In this document: positions 37,818 to 46,637 of the stretch, piece by piece
Layout: each line of letters starts with the position of its first letter
Numbering within the stretch: the stretch's first letter is position 1
Made by a program: the position numbers and the translations under genes
The notes under the pieces: model-generated
Databases searched by the model: none
Told to the model about the DNA's origin: nothing
What the model saw: the letters and a program-made list of their open reading frames with translations, nothing else
From: VFMC01 sp040398525
Lineage (GTDB): Bacteria; Actinomycetota; Acidimicrobiia; Acidimicrobiales; Ilumatobacteraceae
Direction: 5' to 3'
Assembly: GCA_040398525.1 (NCBI GenBank)
Contig: JBBATY010000011.1
Span: 20,726 to 84,725, forward strand
DNA: 64,000 nt

Positions 37818-38710
37818 GGTTCGGCGAGCTCGTCGCCGTAGTGGCGCAGGAAGAGCTCCTCGAGCGTCGGCGGGGCGCTCGTGAGCGACTGCAGGCCAGC
37901 GGCGACGAGATGGGCGACGGCCGTGTCGAGTTGCGCTCCGTCGACATCGAAGCGCACCCGACCGTCGTCGAACCGCACGTCGTGCACACCGGGCAGCCCA
38001 CCGATGTCGTCGACCGGGCGGACGGTGCGGGCGGCGATCGAGGTGCGGGTGAGGTGGCGCAGGTCGTCGAGGCTGCCCGTCTCGACCGTGCGGCCGCGTC
38101 GGATGATCGTCACCCGGTCGCACAGCTTCTCGACCTCGGCGAGCACATGGCTCGACAGCAGCACCGACCGCCCCTCGGCGCGTGCTTCCAGGACGTGCTC
38201 GCGGAAGATCGCCTCCATCAACGGGTCGAGCCCGGCGGTCGGCTCGTCGAGCACGAGCAGCTCGGCGTTCGACGACAGGGCGGCGACCAGGGCCACCTTC
38301 TGACGGTTGCCCTTCGAGTAGCTGCGGGCCCGGCGGCGCAGATCGAGGTCGAAGCGTTCGACGAGGTGGGCCTGGCGGCGAGGGTCGTTGCCGCCCCGCA
38401 GACCGGCCAGCACGTCGAGGATCTCGCCTCCGGTGAGGTTCGGCCACAGGTTCGTGTCGCCCGGCACGTACGCAATGCGCCGGTGCAGCGCCACGGCATC
38501 GGCCCACGGGTCGCCGCCGAGCACCTGCACCGTCCCGGCGTCGTGGCGCACCAGGCCGAGCAGGATCCGCATCGTGACGGTCTTGCCGGCACCGTTGGGG
38601 CCGAGGAACCCGTGGATCTCGCCGCTGGCCACCTCGAGGTCGAGGCCGTCGAGGGCCACCGTCCGGCCGAAGGACTTCCGCAACCCAGCGCACGAGACAG
38701 CGACGCCCAT
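37814..38710 (-). CDS. ABC exporter ATPase
   Basis: 298 residues: Walker A FLGPNGAGKTVTMRILLGL, signature YSKGNRQKVALVAAL, Walker B LLVLDEPTAGLDPL and the switch LLSSHVLAEVEKLCDRV. The C-terminal ~80 residues, ending PPTLEELFLRHYGDE, are typical of the drug-exporter (DrrA-like) branch. It pairs with the permease gene that it overlaps. A TAGCCT box 7 nt upstream suggests a leaderless mRNA. Confidence 0.95.
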   Translation of the reverse strand: MGVAVSCAGLRKSFGRTVALDGLDLEVASGEIHGFLGPNGAGKTVTMRILLGLVRHDAGTVQVLGGDPWADAVALHRRIAYVPGDTNLWPNLTGGEILDVLAGLRGGNDPRRQAHLVERFDLDLRRRARSYSKGNRQKVALVAALSSNAELLVLDEPTAGLDPLMEAIFREHVLEARAEGRSVLLSSHVLAEVEKLCDRVTIIRRGRTVETGSLDDLRHLTRTSIAARTVRPVDDIGGLPGVHDVRFDDGRVRFDVDGAQLDTAVAHLVAAGLQSLTSAPPTLEELFLRHYGDELAEP

Positions 38711-38717
38711 CGAGCCG

Positions 38718-38723
38718 AGGCTA
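38718..38723 (-). promoter_or_regulatory. -10 box, leaderless start of the ABC exporter operon
   Basis: TAGCCT on the minus strand ends 7 nt before the ATG at 38710. Confidence 0.4.
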
Positions 38724-38773
38724 CGCAGCCGTCCAGCCCGGGCCCCCGGGACGTTCGCCCCTTTGTCGCGGGC

Positions 38774-39427
38774 TCAGCGGCTCGCCGCGCTCGAGCGGCG
38801 CTCGCCGAGGGCGACGCAGCCGTCGACCAGCAGCTCGAGCCCGAGCCGGAAGGCGGCCTCGTTGTTCGCCGCCACGCCGGCGCAGGTGCGGGTGATCTGG
38901 TCGAAGGCCTCGTGGCCGAGTGAGCGGTGGCGTTGGCGGCGGGTCTCGAGGTGGTGCGGCGCCCCACCGAGGTCGAAGGCCTGGGTGCCCACGACGAAGC
39001 TCTCGAGCATCTGGAAGCAGCGGGCCAAGTCGTCGCCCTGCAGGCCGAGGGCCTCGAGCTCGGCGACGACGAGCGCCGCCAGGTCGTGGGCGTGGGGCGC
39101 CACGGCCGACAGGTCGGTCATCGCCGACACCACGTGCGGATGGCGCTGGAAGGCCTCCCAGAGGGCGCTGAGCAGCTCGATCAGCCGATCACGGGGGGTC
39201 GCTCCGCGCAACGGTGTGCGGCCGGCGACCTCGACCACGATGGCGTCCTTCATCGCCACGACCAGGGCGTCTTTGTCGCGGAAGTGGCGGTACAGGGTGG
39301 TGTGGCCGATCGAGAGCGAGTCGCCGAGGGCGCGCAGGGTGAGGGCCCCCATGCCGTGCTCGCCGACGAAGCCGATGGCTGCGGCCACGAAGTCGTCGCG
39401 CGACAGGGGCTGCGTTCGCCGGGTCAT
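38774..39427 (-). CDS. TetR family transcriptional regulator
   Basis: 217 residues. The N-terminal helix-turn-helix reads LTLRALGDSLSIGHTTLYRHF, with the flanking helices typical of TetR. The C-terminal domain (helical, LESFVVGTQAFDLGG) would bind an unknown ligand. The ABC exporter genes lie 64 bases downstream on the same strand, so it probably regulates them. ATG at 39427 is preferred over a longer start since TACGGT lies 6 nt before it. Confidence 0.9.
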   Translation of the reverse strand: MTRRTQPLSRDDFVAAAIGFVGEHGMGALTLRALGDSLSIGHTTLYRHFRDKDALVVAMKDAIVVEVAGRTPLRGATPRDRLIELLSALWEAFQRHPHVVSAMTDLSAVAPHAHDLAALVVAELEALGLQGDDLARCFQMLESFVVGTQAFDLGGAPHHLETRRQRHRSLGHEAFDQITRTCAGVAANNEAAFRLGLELLVDGCVALGERRSSAASR

Positions 39428-39433
39428 CGCGGC

Positions 39434-39439
39434 ACCGTA
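39434..39439 (-). promoter_or_regulatory. -10 box, leaderless start of the TetR gene
   Basis: TACGGT on the minus strand ends 6 nt before the ATG at 39427. Confidence 0.4.
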
Positions 39440-39458
39440 CCAGTGGCTCTCCGACGCC

Positions 39459-41384
39459 TCACCTGCCCACGAGTGCACCCAGGTCGGCGGCGCTCGCGGC
39501 CTCGTGTTCGTCGAGGGTCTCGTGCTCGAGCAGCGCTTCGGCGAGGTGGTCGAGGCGGTCGCGGTTGGCGCGCAGCAGCTCGAGCGCCCGCTCGTGGCAC
39601 TGTTCGATCACAGCTCGCGCCTCGCTGTCGACGAGCTGGCGGGTTGCCTCCGACGGTGAGCGGGGGTCGAGTGTGCCGACCCCGATGTCGGCACCGGCCT
39701 CGGGGATGACGGTCACCGGGCCGATGGCCGGCGACATCCCCCAACGGCCCACCATCTGCCGGGCGAGCACCGTCACCTGCTCGAGATCGGCTTCGGCGCC
39801 GGTGGTGAGGTCGCCGAACACCAGCTCCTCGGCGGCGCGACCGCCGAGCGCGCCGGTGATCCGCCCGCGCAGGTACGACTCGCTCATCCCGTAGCGGTCG
39901 GCGCTCGGGCTCTGGAACGTCACCCCGAGCGAGCGGCCGCGCGGGATGATCGACACCTTGCGCACCGGGTCGGCCCCCGGCTCGAGCATGCCGAGCAGGG
40001 CGTGGCCCGCCTCGTGATAGGCGGTGCGCCGTCGGTCGTCCTCGCTCAGCATGATCTTGCGCTCGGCGCCGAGGACGATCCGTTCGAGGGCGTCGGCGAA
40101 GTCCGCCGGCTCGACGGCGTGGTGCCGCCGTCGGGCAGCGGTGAGGGCTGCCTCGTTCACCAGGTTGGCCAGATCGGCCCCCACCATGCCGGGTGTGGTG
40201 GCGGCTACCTCGGCGAGGTCGGTGCCCAGTGCCAGTGGCACCGCGCGGGTGTGGACGCGCAGGATCGCCGTTCGGCCGGAGAGGTCCGGTGGGCTCAGCA
40301 CGATCCGCCGGTCGAAGCGCCCGGCCCGCAGCAGTGCCGGGTCGAGCACGTCCGGCCGGTTCGTGGCGGCAAGCACGATCACGCCTTCGTTGCCGGTGAA
40401 GCCGTCCATCTCGGTGAGGATCTGGTTGAGGGTCTGCTCGCGTTCGTCGACGCCGCCGAAGCTGGCGGTGGCGCCGCGCGCCCGCCCGATGGCATCGAGC
40501 TCGTCGATGAACACGATCGCCGGGGCGACGGCCTTGGCCTTGTCGAACAGGTCGCGCACTCGGCTGGCGCCGACCCCGACGATCATCTCGATGAACTCCG
40601 ACGCCGACATCGAGAAGAACGGCACCTCGGCCTCGCCGGCGACGGCGCGGGCCAGCAGTGTCTTGCCGGTGCCCGGTGGGCCCATCAACAGCACACCTTT
40701 CGGTGGTCGGGCACCGAGGGCCCGGAAGCGCTCGGGTGAGCGCAGGAAGTCGACGATCTCGACGAGCTCGTCGCGGGCCTCGTCGATGCCGGCCACATCG
40801 GCGAAGGTGGTGTGCACGGTGCCTGCGTCGGTGCGCACGGCGCGCGACCGACCCAGGCCGCCGAGGCCACCGAGGCCACCGACCCCGGTGCCGGCCCTGC
40901 GCATCAGCCACATGTACCCGCCGATCAGCAGCAGCACCGGGCCCAGGTTGATGAGCAGCGCCCACCACCAACCCGAGCTCTCCTCGGCGGGTTCGGCGCG
41001 CACCTCGACGCCGTTGTCGACGAGGGTCTCGAGCACGGTGTCGTCTGCGAAGGTGGGTCGCAGCGTGCGGAACTCGAGCAGCGGCTCGTCGGCGTCGGGT
41101 TCGTCGACCTCGCGGCGGAACGTCCCCGATAGCTCGTCGCCGCGAATGGTGAGGGAAGCGACGTTGTCGGCGGCCACCTGGGTCCGGAACGTCGACCAGG
41201 GCACCTCGGTGGTGCTCGGCTCGGTGGCGATGAGGCGGCCCACCAGCAGTTGGGCGGTGACCGCCACCACGACGAGCACCAGCACCCATCGCCACGACGA
41301 CCGGCGCGGCGCGGGCGGTTGGCCCGTCGGCGGTGTCGACGTCCGCGACGGCGGCAGCGGAGGTGGGGGAGGCACGTCGGGCAT
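39459..41384 (-). CDS. ftsH: ATP-dependent zinc metalloprotease FtsH
   Basis: 641 residues. A proline-rich start is followed by a first helix (WVLVLVVVAVTAQLLVG), an extracytoplasmic domain and a second helix (LLINLGPVLLLIGGYMWLM). The AAA domain has Walker A LLMGPPGTGKTLLARAVAGE (~235), Walker B VFIDELDAIG and the arginine-finger region LLRAGRFDR; the pore loop is FSMSASEFIEMIVGVG. The protease domain has HEAGH with the zinc histidines at 457 and 461. It degrades misfolded membrane proteins at the inner membrane. FtsH proteins usually end in a long acidic tail; here the end is short, and a second ftsH copy elsewhere in the genome is possible. Confidence 0.95.
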   Translation of the reverse strand: MPDVPPPPPLPPSRTSTPPTGQPPAPRRSSWRWVLVLVVVAVTAQLLVGRLIATEPSTTEVPWSTFRTQVAADNVASLTIRGDELSGTFRREVDEPDADEPLLEFRTLRPTFADDTVLETLVDNGVEVRAEPAEESSGWWWALLINLGPVLLLIGGYMWLMRRAGTGVGGLGGLGGLGRSRAVRTDAGTVHTTFADVAGIDEARDELVEIVDFLRSPERFRALGARPPKGVLLMGPPGTGKTLLARAVAGEAEVPFFSMSASEFIEMIVGVGASRVRDLFDKAKAVAPAIVFIDELDAIGRARGATASFGGVDEREQTLNQILTEMDGFTGNEGVIVLAATNRPDVLDPALLRAGRFDRRIVLSPPDLSGRTAILRVHTRAVPLALGTDLAEVAATTPGMVGADLANLVNEAALTAARRRHHAVEPADFADALERIVLGAERKIMLSEDDRRRTAYHEAGHALLGMLEPGADPVRKVSIIPRGRSLGVTFQSPSADRYGMSESYLRGRITGALGGRAAEELVFGDLTTGAEADLEQVTVLARQMVGRWGMSPAIGPVTVIPEAGADIGVGTLDPRSPSEATRQLVDSEARAVIEQCHERALELLRANRDRLDHLAEALLEHETLDEHEAASAADLGALVGR

Positions 41385-41441
41385 CTCCCCGCAGTGTCGG
41401 CCCGTGTAGCCCGGGCGCGACAGGGCCGAACGGCCCGTGAG

Positions 41442-41447
41442 TACGCT
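41442..41447 (+). promoter_or_regulatory. -10 box, leaderless start of the SDR gene
   Basis: TACGCT ends 6 nt before the ATG at 41454. Confidence 0.4.
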
Positions 41448-41453
41448 GCGGGC

Positions 41454-42218
41454 ATGAGCGACCCGTTCCCCTCCGGCACACGTCTGGCCGGCAAAGTGGC
41501 CCTCGTCTCGGGCGGTGCCCGCGGCATGGGCGAGGCCTTCGCCCGGGCGATGGTGGCCCAAGGCGCGCAGGTGATGATCGGCGACCTGCTCGATGCCGAG
41601 GGGCAGGCCCTCGCCGACGAGCTCGGTGCTGCCGCGGCGTACGTCCACCTCGACGTCACCGACCGCAGCCAGTGGGCGGCGGCCGTGGCTGCCACCCTCG
41701 ACCGGTTCGGGTCGCTCAGCGTGCTCGTGAACAACGCGGGCATCGCCGACTTCGCCCCGATCGGCTCGTACACCTACGAGCAGTGGGACCGGATGATCGC
41801 GGTCAACCTCACCGGTGTGTTCAACGGCATCACGGCGTCGGTCGACGCGCTCGTGACATCTGCGCCGAGCTCGATCATCAACATCTCGTCGACGGCGGGC
41901 CTGCAGGGCTACAGCGCGCTACCCGGCTACAACGCCGCCAAGTTCGGCGTGCGTGGCCTCACCAAGTCGGTCGCCCTCGACCTCGGGCACCGCAACGTGC
42001 GCTGCAACTCCGTGCACCCGGGTGCGGTGGCCACACCGATGACCGCCGGGCTCGAGACTGCGCAGAAGCACGTCGCGCTGAAGCGCATCGGCCAACCGCA
42101 CGAGCTCGCCGCGCTGGTGGTGTTCCTGGCGAGCGACGAGTCGTCGTACTCCACCGGCGCGGAGTTCCTCGCCGACGGCGGCGAACTGGCCGGCCTACCC
42201 CGCGGCGCGCTGCGCTGA
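41454..42218 (+). CDS. Short-chain dehydrogenase/reductase
   Basis: 254 residues of the classical SDR type: cofactor motif SGGARGMGEAFARAM, NNAGIADF, catalytic serine in INISSTAGLQG, and the YxxxK pair in GYNAAKFGVRG. The C-terminal RCNSVHPGAVATPM and YSTGAEFLADGGE are standard. It resembles bacterial hydroxysteroid dehydrogenase-like SDRs, but the sequence alone does not fix a substrate. It converges on the hemolysin III gene with 7 bases between the stops. Confidence 0.93.
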   Translation: MSDPFPSGTRLAGKVALVSGGARGMGEAFARAMVAQGAQVMIGDLLDAEGQALADELGAAAAYVHLDVTDRSQWAAAVAATLDRFGSLSVLVNNAGIADFAPIGSYTYEQWDRMIAVNLTGVFNGITASVDALVTSAPSSIINISSTAGLQGYSALPGYNAAKFGVRGLTKSVALDLGHRNVRCNSVHPGAVATPMTAGLETAQKHVALKRIGQPHELAALVVFLASDESSYSTGAEFLADGGELAGLPRGALR

Positions 42219-42225
42219 CCTCTCG

Positions 42226-42915
42226 TCAGGTCGCGATCATCCACACGGCGCCGAACTGCGCGGCGGCGGCCACCACGGTGAACGCGTGCCACACCTCGTG
42301 GTACGAGAACACCGACGGCGACAGGCGCGGCCAGCGGCGGTGGAACCCGATCGCGCCCACCGTGTAGGCGACCCCGCCGAGGATCAGCAGCACGACTGGC
42401 CAGACCCCCTCACGCCTCCAGAGGAACGGCACCGCGACGACTCCGACCCACGACAGGGCCATGTAGAGCACCCCGGTGACGACCTGCGAGCGGTCGAACG
42501 CCACGAACTTGAGCGCCCCGCCGATGATGGCGCCGGTCCAGACGACCACCAGCATCGAGATGCCCCACGCCGGCGGCATGGCGAGCAGACACACCGGGGT
42601 GAACGAACCGGCGATCGCGGCGTAGATCATCGCGTGGTCGGTGCGCTGCCAGATGGTGCGGGCGCGCAGGGTGTGCACCCAGCGGTGGTAGGTGGTCGAT
42701 GCGGCGAGCATCGAGCACAGGCCGACCGCGTAGATGATCACCGCGGTGCGCGCCTCGGCGCCCTCGGCGAGCGCAGCGAGGAGGGCCATCGCCGGCAGGG
42801 CCACCACCAGGGCCCACAGGTGCAGGCGACCGCGCCAGCTCGGGCGCGTCGGTGTGCCGAGCGGGACGTCGAGGCCGACTGCGGCTCGAGTGGTCAGCAC
42901 GTGCTCCACGACCAT
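42226..42915 (-). CDS. Hemolysin III (PAQR) family membrane protein
   Basis: 229 residues with seven predicted helices. The conserved PAQR residues are seen: SMLAASTTYHRWVH (Ser and first His), RTDHAMIYAAIAGSFTP (Asp), and the C-terminal FSYHEVWHAF with the two histidines that bind zinc in this family. Despite the name, haemolysis is not established for most members. ATG at 42915 is chosen at the start of a plausible short cytoplasmic segment; a longer frame upstream has no support. Confidence 0.92.
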   Translation of the reverse strand: MVVEHVLTTRAAVGLDVPLGTPTRPSWRGRLHLWALVVALPAMALLAALAEGAEARTAVIIYAVGLCSMLAASTTYHRWVHTLRARTIWQRTDHAMIYAAIAGSFTPVCLLAMPPAWGISMLVVVWTGAIIGGALKFVAFDRSQVVTGVLYMALSWVGVVAVPFLWRREGVWPVVLLILGGVAYTVGAIGFHRRWPRLSPSVFSYHEVWHAFTVVAAAAQFGAVWMIAT

Positions 42916-43064
42916 GACGGTCCCAGTGTCGCACCCCCGTGCCCGGATCGTCAGGCGGTTCGCGCAGTGTTCACCGATGTCGGTAGATCCGACTCGGGTC
43001 GTAGGTCCCTGGTGAGGCCGACCGGGTCGTGCGATGCTGACCCCGTTCGGCACGAGGGGGTCCC

Positions 43065-44444
43065 ATGGCAGCACCGTTGTTCGAGGCAGCCGATGCCAGA
43101 TCGTCGACGGATCGGCTCGCCGAGCGCTTGGCCGAGTGGGAGCGAGCGGGCCTGATCGAGGGCTCGCAGCGGGTGGCGATCGCGGCCTACGAGCAGCAGC
43201 GCACGGCGGCTGCGACGCTGCCCCCGCCCGCGGCGGCCGCGCCGCCCGCAGTGCCGGTGAGTGCCACGACCGGCGGTCGACGGGTGCCGGCGGTCGCCGA
43301 AGCGCTCGGCTATCTCGGCGGGATCCTGGCGCTCGTCGGCCTCGGTCTGCTGCTGTCGCGGGTCTGGGAGGACATCGGTGCGTGGGGTCGTTTCGCCGTG
43401 CTCGCCGGTACGTCGCTCGGGTTGCTCGTGGTCGGCGCCCTCGTCCAGGCCGATCGCGACCCTGCCCTGCGCCGGCTCCGCGGCTTCCTGTGGCTGTTGT
43501 CGACCCTCGGGGCCGCAGCTGCGGCGGCGGTGCTGGCGGGCGACATCGTCGAAGTCGACGATCGGGTAGTGGGCGCAGCTGCTGCCGGAGCCGCGCTGGT
43601 GCACGCCGGGCTGCTGTGGGGCGGCAAGCCCGCGCGTCCGCTGCAGCAGGCGAGCGCGCTAGTGGCGCTGCCGCTGCTGGCGGGCACGCTGCTGACCCAG
43701 GTGCTCGACGACGGGTTGGCCGCCATGGTGGTGTGGCTCATCGGCGCCGGTGTCTTCGCCGCCGGCGTGCGTCGGCTCACCTCCACCCCGTTCGTCACAT
43801 CGGTGATCGGTGCCATCACACTGGTTGCCGGGGCCGGCTTCATGAGCGCCGACTGGCGGGCGGTCGGGCTGCTGCTGTCGGTGGCCAGCGCGCTGGCCGT
43901 CGCCGCCGTCGCCGCCTACAACGATCTGATCCCCGATCGCCTCGAGCGCTGGATGCTCGGTCTGGTGGCATCGATCGCCCTCGTGCAGGCCGTGCCCAGC
44001 ACGCTGATCCACTTTGCCAACCAGGCCGGCATCGTCACGGGTCTGGTCACCTGGGCCATCGGTGTCGGGCTGGTGGCGCTCGGCCTCGCCAAGCGAGCAC
44101 TGCGCGGCCGCCCGGTGATCGTGCTCATCGGTGGGCTCACCATCGTCGGCGGGGCCGCACTGTGCGGCACCCAGTCGGTCACCTTCGCCACGTTGTTCGG
44201 TCTGGCCACGGCGATCGTGATGGTGGCTCTCGGCACCAGGCCGGGCACCGCGGTGATGTCGCTGTTCGGTTCGCTCGGCCTGCTCGTCAACGTGCCGTGG
44301 GCGGTCAACTGGTTCTTCCCGGGCGAGGGTCGCGCGCCGTTGCTCATCTTCGTGTCGGGCGCGCTGATCATCGTCGTGGCCGTGCTGCTCGCCAGGTCGG
44401 GTGCGCGCATCCGACGCGAGCTCGGCGGCGCAGCGAGCAGCTGA
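43065..44444 (+). CDS. DUF2157-like multi-pass membrane protein
   Basis: 459 residues. An N-terminal cytoplasmic helix pair (RLAERLAEWERAGLIEGSQR), which in DUF2157 proteins precedes the membrane region, is followed by ~12 predicted helices beginning ALGYLGGILALVGLGLLLSR. No catalytic motif is visible. The ATG has a GAGGGGG ribosome-binding site. It ends 2 bases from the end of the convergent HEAT-repeat gene. Confidence 0.75.
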   Translation: MAAPLFEAADARSSTDRLAERLAEWERAGLIEGSQRVAIAAYEQQRTAAATLPPPAAAAPPAVPVSATTGGRRVPAVAEALGYLGGILALVGLGLLLSRVWEDIGAWGRFAVLAGTSLGLLVVGALVQADRDPALRRLRGFLWLLSTLGAAAAAAVLAGDIVEVDDRVVGAAAAGAALVHAGLLWGGKPARPLQQASALVALPLLAGTLLTQVLDDGLAAMVVWLIGAGVFAAGVRRLTSTPFVTSVIGAITLVAGAGFMSADWRAVGLLLSVASALAVAAVAAYNDLIPDRLERWMLGLVASIALVQAVPSTLIHFANQAGIVTGLVTWAIGVGLVALGLAKRALRGRPVIVLIGGLTIVGGAALCGTQSVTFATLFGLATAIVMVALGTRPGTAVMSLFGSLGLLVNVPWAVNWFFPGEGRAPLLIFVSGALIIVVAVLLARSGARIRRELGGAASS

Positions 44445-44446
44445 GC

Positions 44447-45055
44447 TCAGCTGTCTCCCCACGCGCGCTGCAGGTCCTCGGCTGCCTGACGGACCTGCCA
44501 GTCGCGGTCGCCGAGCGCTGCTTCCACGGCCGCTTCGACCTCGGGCCCGTCGAAGGGGGCGAGGGCCAGGACTGCTCGCCGCCGGACGGCCGGCAGGTCG
44601 CGGCAGCCGCGCAGGATCGCAGGCAGGCCGCGCGGGTCGCCGATCGCGCCGAGGGCGGCGACGGCCGATTCGCGCACCAGCGCGACCTCGGACTGCTCGG
44701 CGAGCACGAGCAGCCGGGCGATGACCGCGTCGCTCACCTCGACGTGCTCGCCGCACGCCCATGCGGCGTGCTCGACCACGGTCGGGTCGTCGTCGTGCAG
44801 GGGGCCGAGCAGATCGACCGTGGGTCGGGTAGCGGCCAGCTCGACGGCCCGACGGCGCACCGAGGGGTCGGGGTCGCCGAGGGCAGCGACGAGCCGTGCC
44901 GTGTCGAGCGTGCCGCGCCGGGCTGCGGCACCGAGGGCGAGCTCGCGCACCACCGGGTCGTCGTCGTCGAGCGCGGCCGCCACCACGGCTGGGTCGCCGC
45001 CGAAACCGGCTGCGACCACTTCGCGCCAGCGGGCTCGCGACGGGTCGGCTGCCAT
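44447..45055 (-). CDS. HEAT-repeat protein
   Basis: 202 residues made almost wholly of HEAT-type helical repeats of ~30 residues, with the recurring DDDPVVRELALGAAARRG, DPDPSVRRRAVELAA and DRDWQVRQAAEDLQRAW units. HEAT repeats form a curved scaffold for protein or nucleic-acid binding; PBS-lyase-like enzyme function is not supported by any extra motif. It lies 14 bases after the small membrane protein gene on the same strand. Confidence 0.85.
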   Translation of the reverse strand: MAADPSRARWREVVAAGFGGDPAVVAAALDDDDPVVRELALGAAARRGTLDTARLVAALGDPDPSVRRRAVELAATRPTVDLLGPLHDDDPTVVEHAAWACGEHVEVSDAVIARLLVLAEQSEVALVRESAVAALGAIGDPRGLPAILRGCRDLPAVRRRAVLALAPFDGPEVEAAVEAALGDRDWQVRQAAEDLQRAWGDS

Positions 45056-45069
45056 GGCGGTGCGCCGGC

Positions 45070-45390
45070 TCAGTTGCCGAGCAGGTCGGAGAGGGTGATC
45101 ACGACGTACGCGAGCGCAGCCGACAGCACGATCGCCACCACTGCGCCCGTCACAGCGGTGAGCGTGCTGGCAGCCAGGAGGGCCCAGATGCGCCGCCAGA
45201 TCGGCGTGCGCCGATAGGAGCGCACCGCCACGGGCTCGACCTCGATCGGGGCTCGTCGCGCCGAACCGGTGCGCGCGCGTGGAACGGGCACTGTCGCTCT
45301 GGCAGGCTTGCGCCACCCGGTGGCGATGAGCGCCACGATGGCGAGAGCGGCGATCCAGGCCGAAGCGGTGGTGACATCGGTGAGCGACAC
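45070..45390 (-). CDS. Small two-helix membrane protein
   Basis: 106 residues with an N-terminal helix (TASAWIAALAIVALIATGW), a basic cytoplasmic loop (RRTPIWRRIWALL) and a long C-terminal hydrophobic stretch that could make one or two helices. No family is recognised. The GTG start lies 10 bases from the start of the divergent PDZ-Lon gene, and the HEAT-repeat gene follows 14 bases behind it. Confidence 0.6.
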   Translation of the reverse strand: MSLTDVTTASAWIAALAIVALIATGWRKPARATVPVPRARTGSARRAPIEVEPVAVRSYRRTPIWRRIWALLAASTLTAVTGAVVAIVLSAALAYVVITLSDLLGN

Positions 45391-45400
45391 GGTGAAAGAG

Positions 45401-46576
45401 ATGGTACCGGTGCCGTCGTCGGCCGTGCGTGCGCCGTCGCGCCGTCAGCTGTGGTGGGCCGTGCCCCTCGCGGCGATCGGCTTCGTCGTGATCGCCGCCG
45501 TGTTGCTGGCCGCACTGCTGCCAGGGTCGTTGCGGGCCGAGAACACGGCCGATGTCGAGGCTCCGTTCGCGCTGGTGCCCTCCGATGCCGATCCGGTTGC
45601 GCCGCGACTCGGGTTCGACGCGGTCGAGCGCTACCCGGCCGACGCGCAGATTCGGTTCGTCACTGTCCGCTTGCCGTCGATCTCGCTGCTCGACTGGTGG
45701 GTGGGTCGCGACCAGGCCGAGATCGGCTTCTACAGCTACGAGGACAAGTTCGGCTCGCAGACCCCCTCGCAGCAGCAGGAGCTCAACCTGCAGATGATGC
45801 GCACCGCCAAGGAGACCGCCGAGTACGTGGCGCTCGACTACCTCGGCTACCCGGCCGAGATCGTTCCCGGCGACGTGATCATCGACAGCCTGGTGTGCCT
45901 CGATGCCGACGAGCAGACCGGTGAGTGCAACGACTACGCGCCGGCCGACGACGTGCTCGACCGTGGCGACAAGCTGCTCGTCGTCGACGGTGTCGAGATC
46001 GGCATCGTCGAGGAGCTCCGCCCGATCCTCGACCGCCACGAGCCCGGTGACATCATCACGGTCACCTACGAGCGGCCGGGCAAGGGCGAACAGGAAGGCG
46101 AGATCGAGCTGATCGCCGACCCCGACGACCCGGAGCGGACGATCATCGGGTTCATGCCCTTCGACACGGCCCGCGCCGAGCTGCCGTTCGAGGTCGACCT
46201 CGACACCGACTCGATCGGTGGTCCGTCGGCCGGGCTGGCCTTCACCCTCACCCTGATCGACGAACTGACACCGGGCGAGCTCACCGGGGGCGAAAAGGTG
46301 GCGGTCACCGGCACGATCCGCATCGACGGCTCGGTCGGGGCCATCGGCGGCCTGGTGGCCAAGACCTCGGCGGTGAAGCAGGCGGGCGGCACGATCTTCA
46401 TCGTCCCCACCGCCCAGGGAGAGGACGACCTGGCTGCCGCACGGGCGGTGGCCGGCGACGACCTGGTGGTGATCGACGTCGAGAACCTCGACGAGGCGAT
46501 CGCCGCGTTGGCCGAGTACGGCGGCAACGGCCTCGAGCTCGGCACCCCCGGTGCCGGCTACAAGCCCACCGTCTGA
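45401..46576 (+). CDS. Membrane-anchored PDZ-Lon (S16) protease, YlbL-like
   Basis: 391 residues. One N-terminal helix (LWWAVPLAAIGFVVIAAVLL) anchors the protein with its body outside. A PDZ domain lies in the middle (DRGDKLLVVDGVEIGIVEEL to GDIITVTYERPG). The C-terminal S16 protease domain has the catalytic serine in GGPSAGLAF (residue 276) and the lysine in GGLVAKTSAV (residue 321); the 45-residue spacing is normal for the Lon Ser-Lys dyad. There is no AAA domain. The start ATG is preferred; an in-frame GTG lies three codons earlier. Confidence 0.92.
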   Translation: MVPVPSSAVRAPSRRQLWWAVPLAAIGFVVIAAVLLAALLPGSLRAENTADVEAPFALVPSDADPVAPRLGFDAVERYPADAQIRFVTVRLPSISLLDWWVGRDQAEIGFYSYEDKFGSQTPSQQQELNLQMMRTAKETAEYVALDYLGYPAEIVPGDVIIDSLVCLDADEQTGECNDYAPADDVLDRGDKLLVVDGVEIGIVEELRPILDRHEPGDIITVTYERPGKGEQEGEIELIADPDDPERTIIGFMPFDTARAELPFEVDLDTDSIGGPSAGLAFTLTLIDELTPGELTGGEKVAVTGTIRIDGSVGAIGGLVAKTSAVKQAGGTIFIVPTAQGEDDLAAARAVAGDDLVVIDVENLDEAIAALAEYGGNGLELGTPGAGYKPTV

Positions 46577-46624
46577 GGTACCACCGGGCACGGTGATTGC
46601 CACCACCAGGCGAGGTGGGCCACC

Positions 46625-46630
46625 TACCAT
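46625..46630 (+). promoter_or_regulatory. -10 box that decides the start of the DivIVA-headed gene
   Basis: TACCAT ends 7 nt before ATG 46638. The box overlaps another in-frame ATG at 46629, so that codon would not be in the mRNA. Confidence 0.35.
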
Positions 46631-46637
46631 GCTCGCG

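Noticed and set aside
43034..45217. 727-codon frame on the plus strand across the DUF2157-like and HEAT genes
   Set aside because: Arginine-rich shadow that overlaps two genes with clear family features in other frames.
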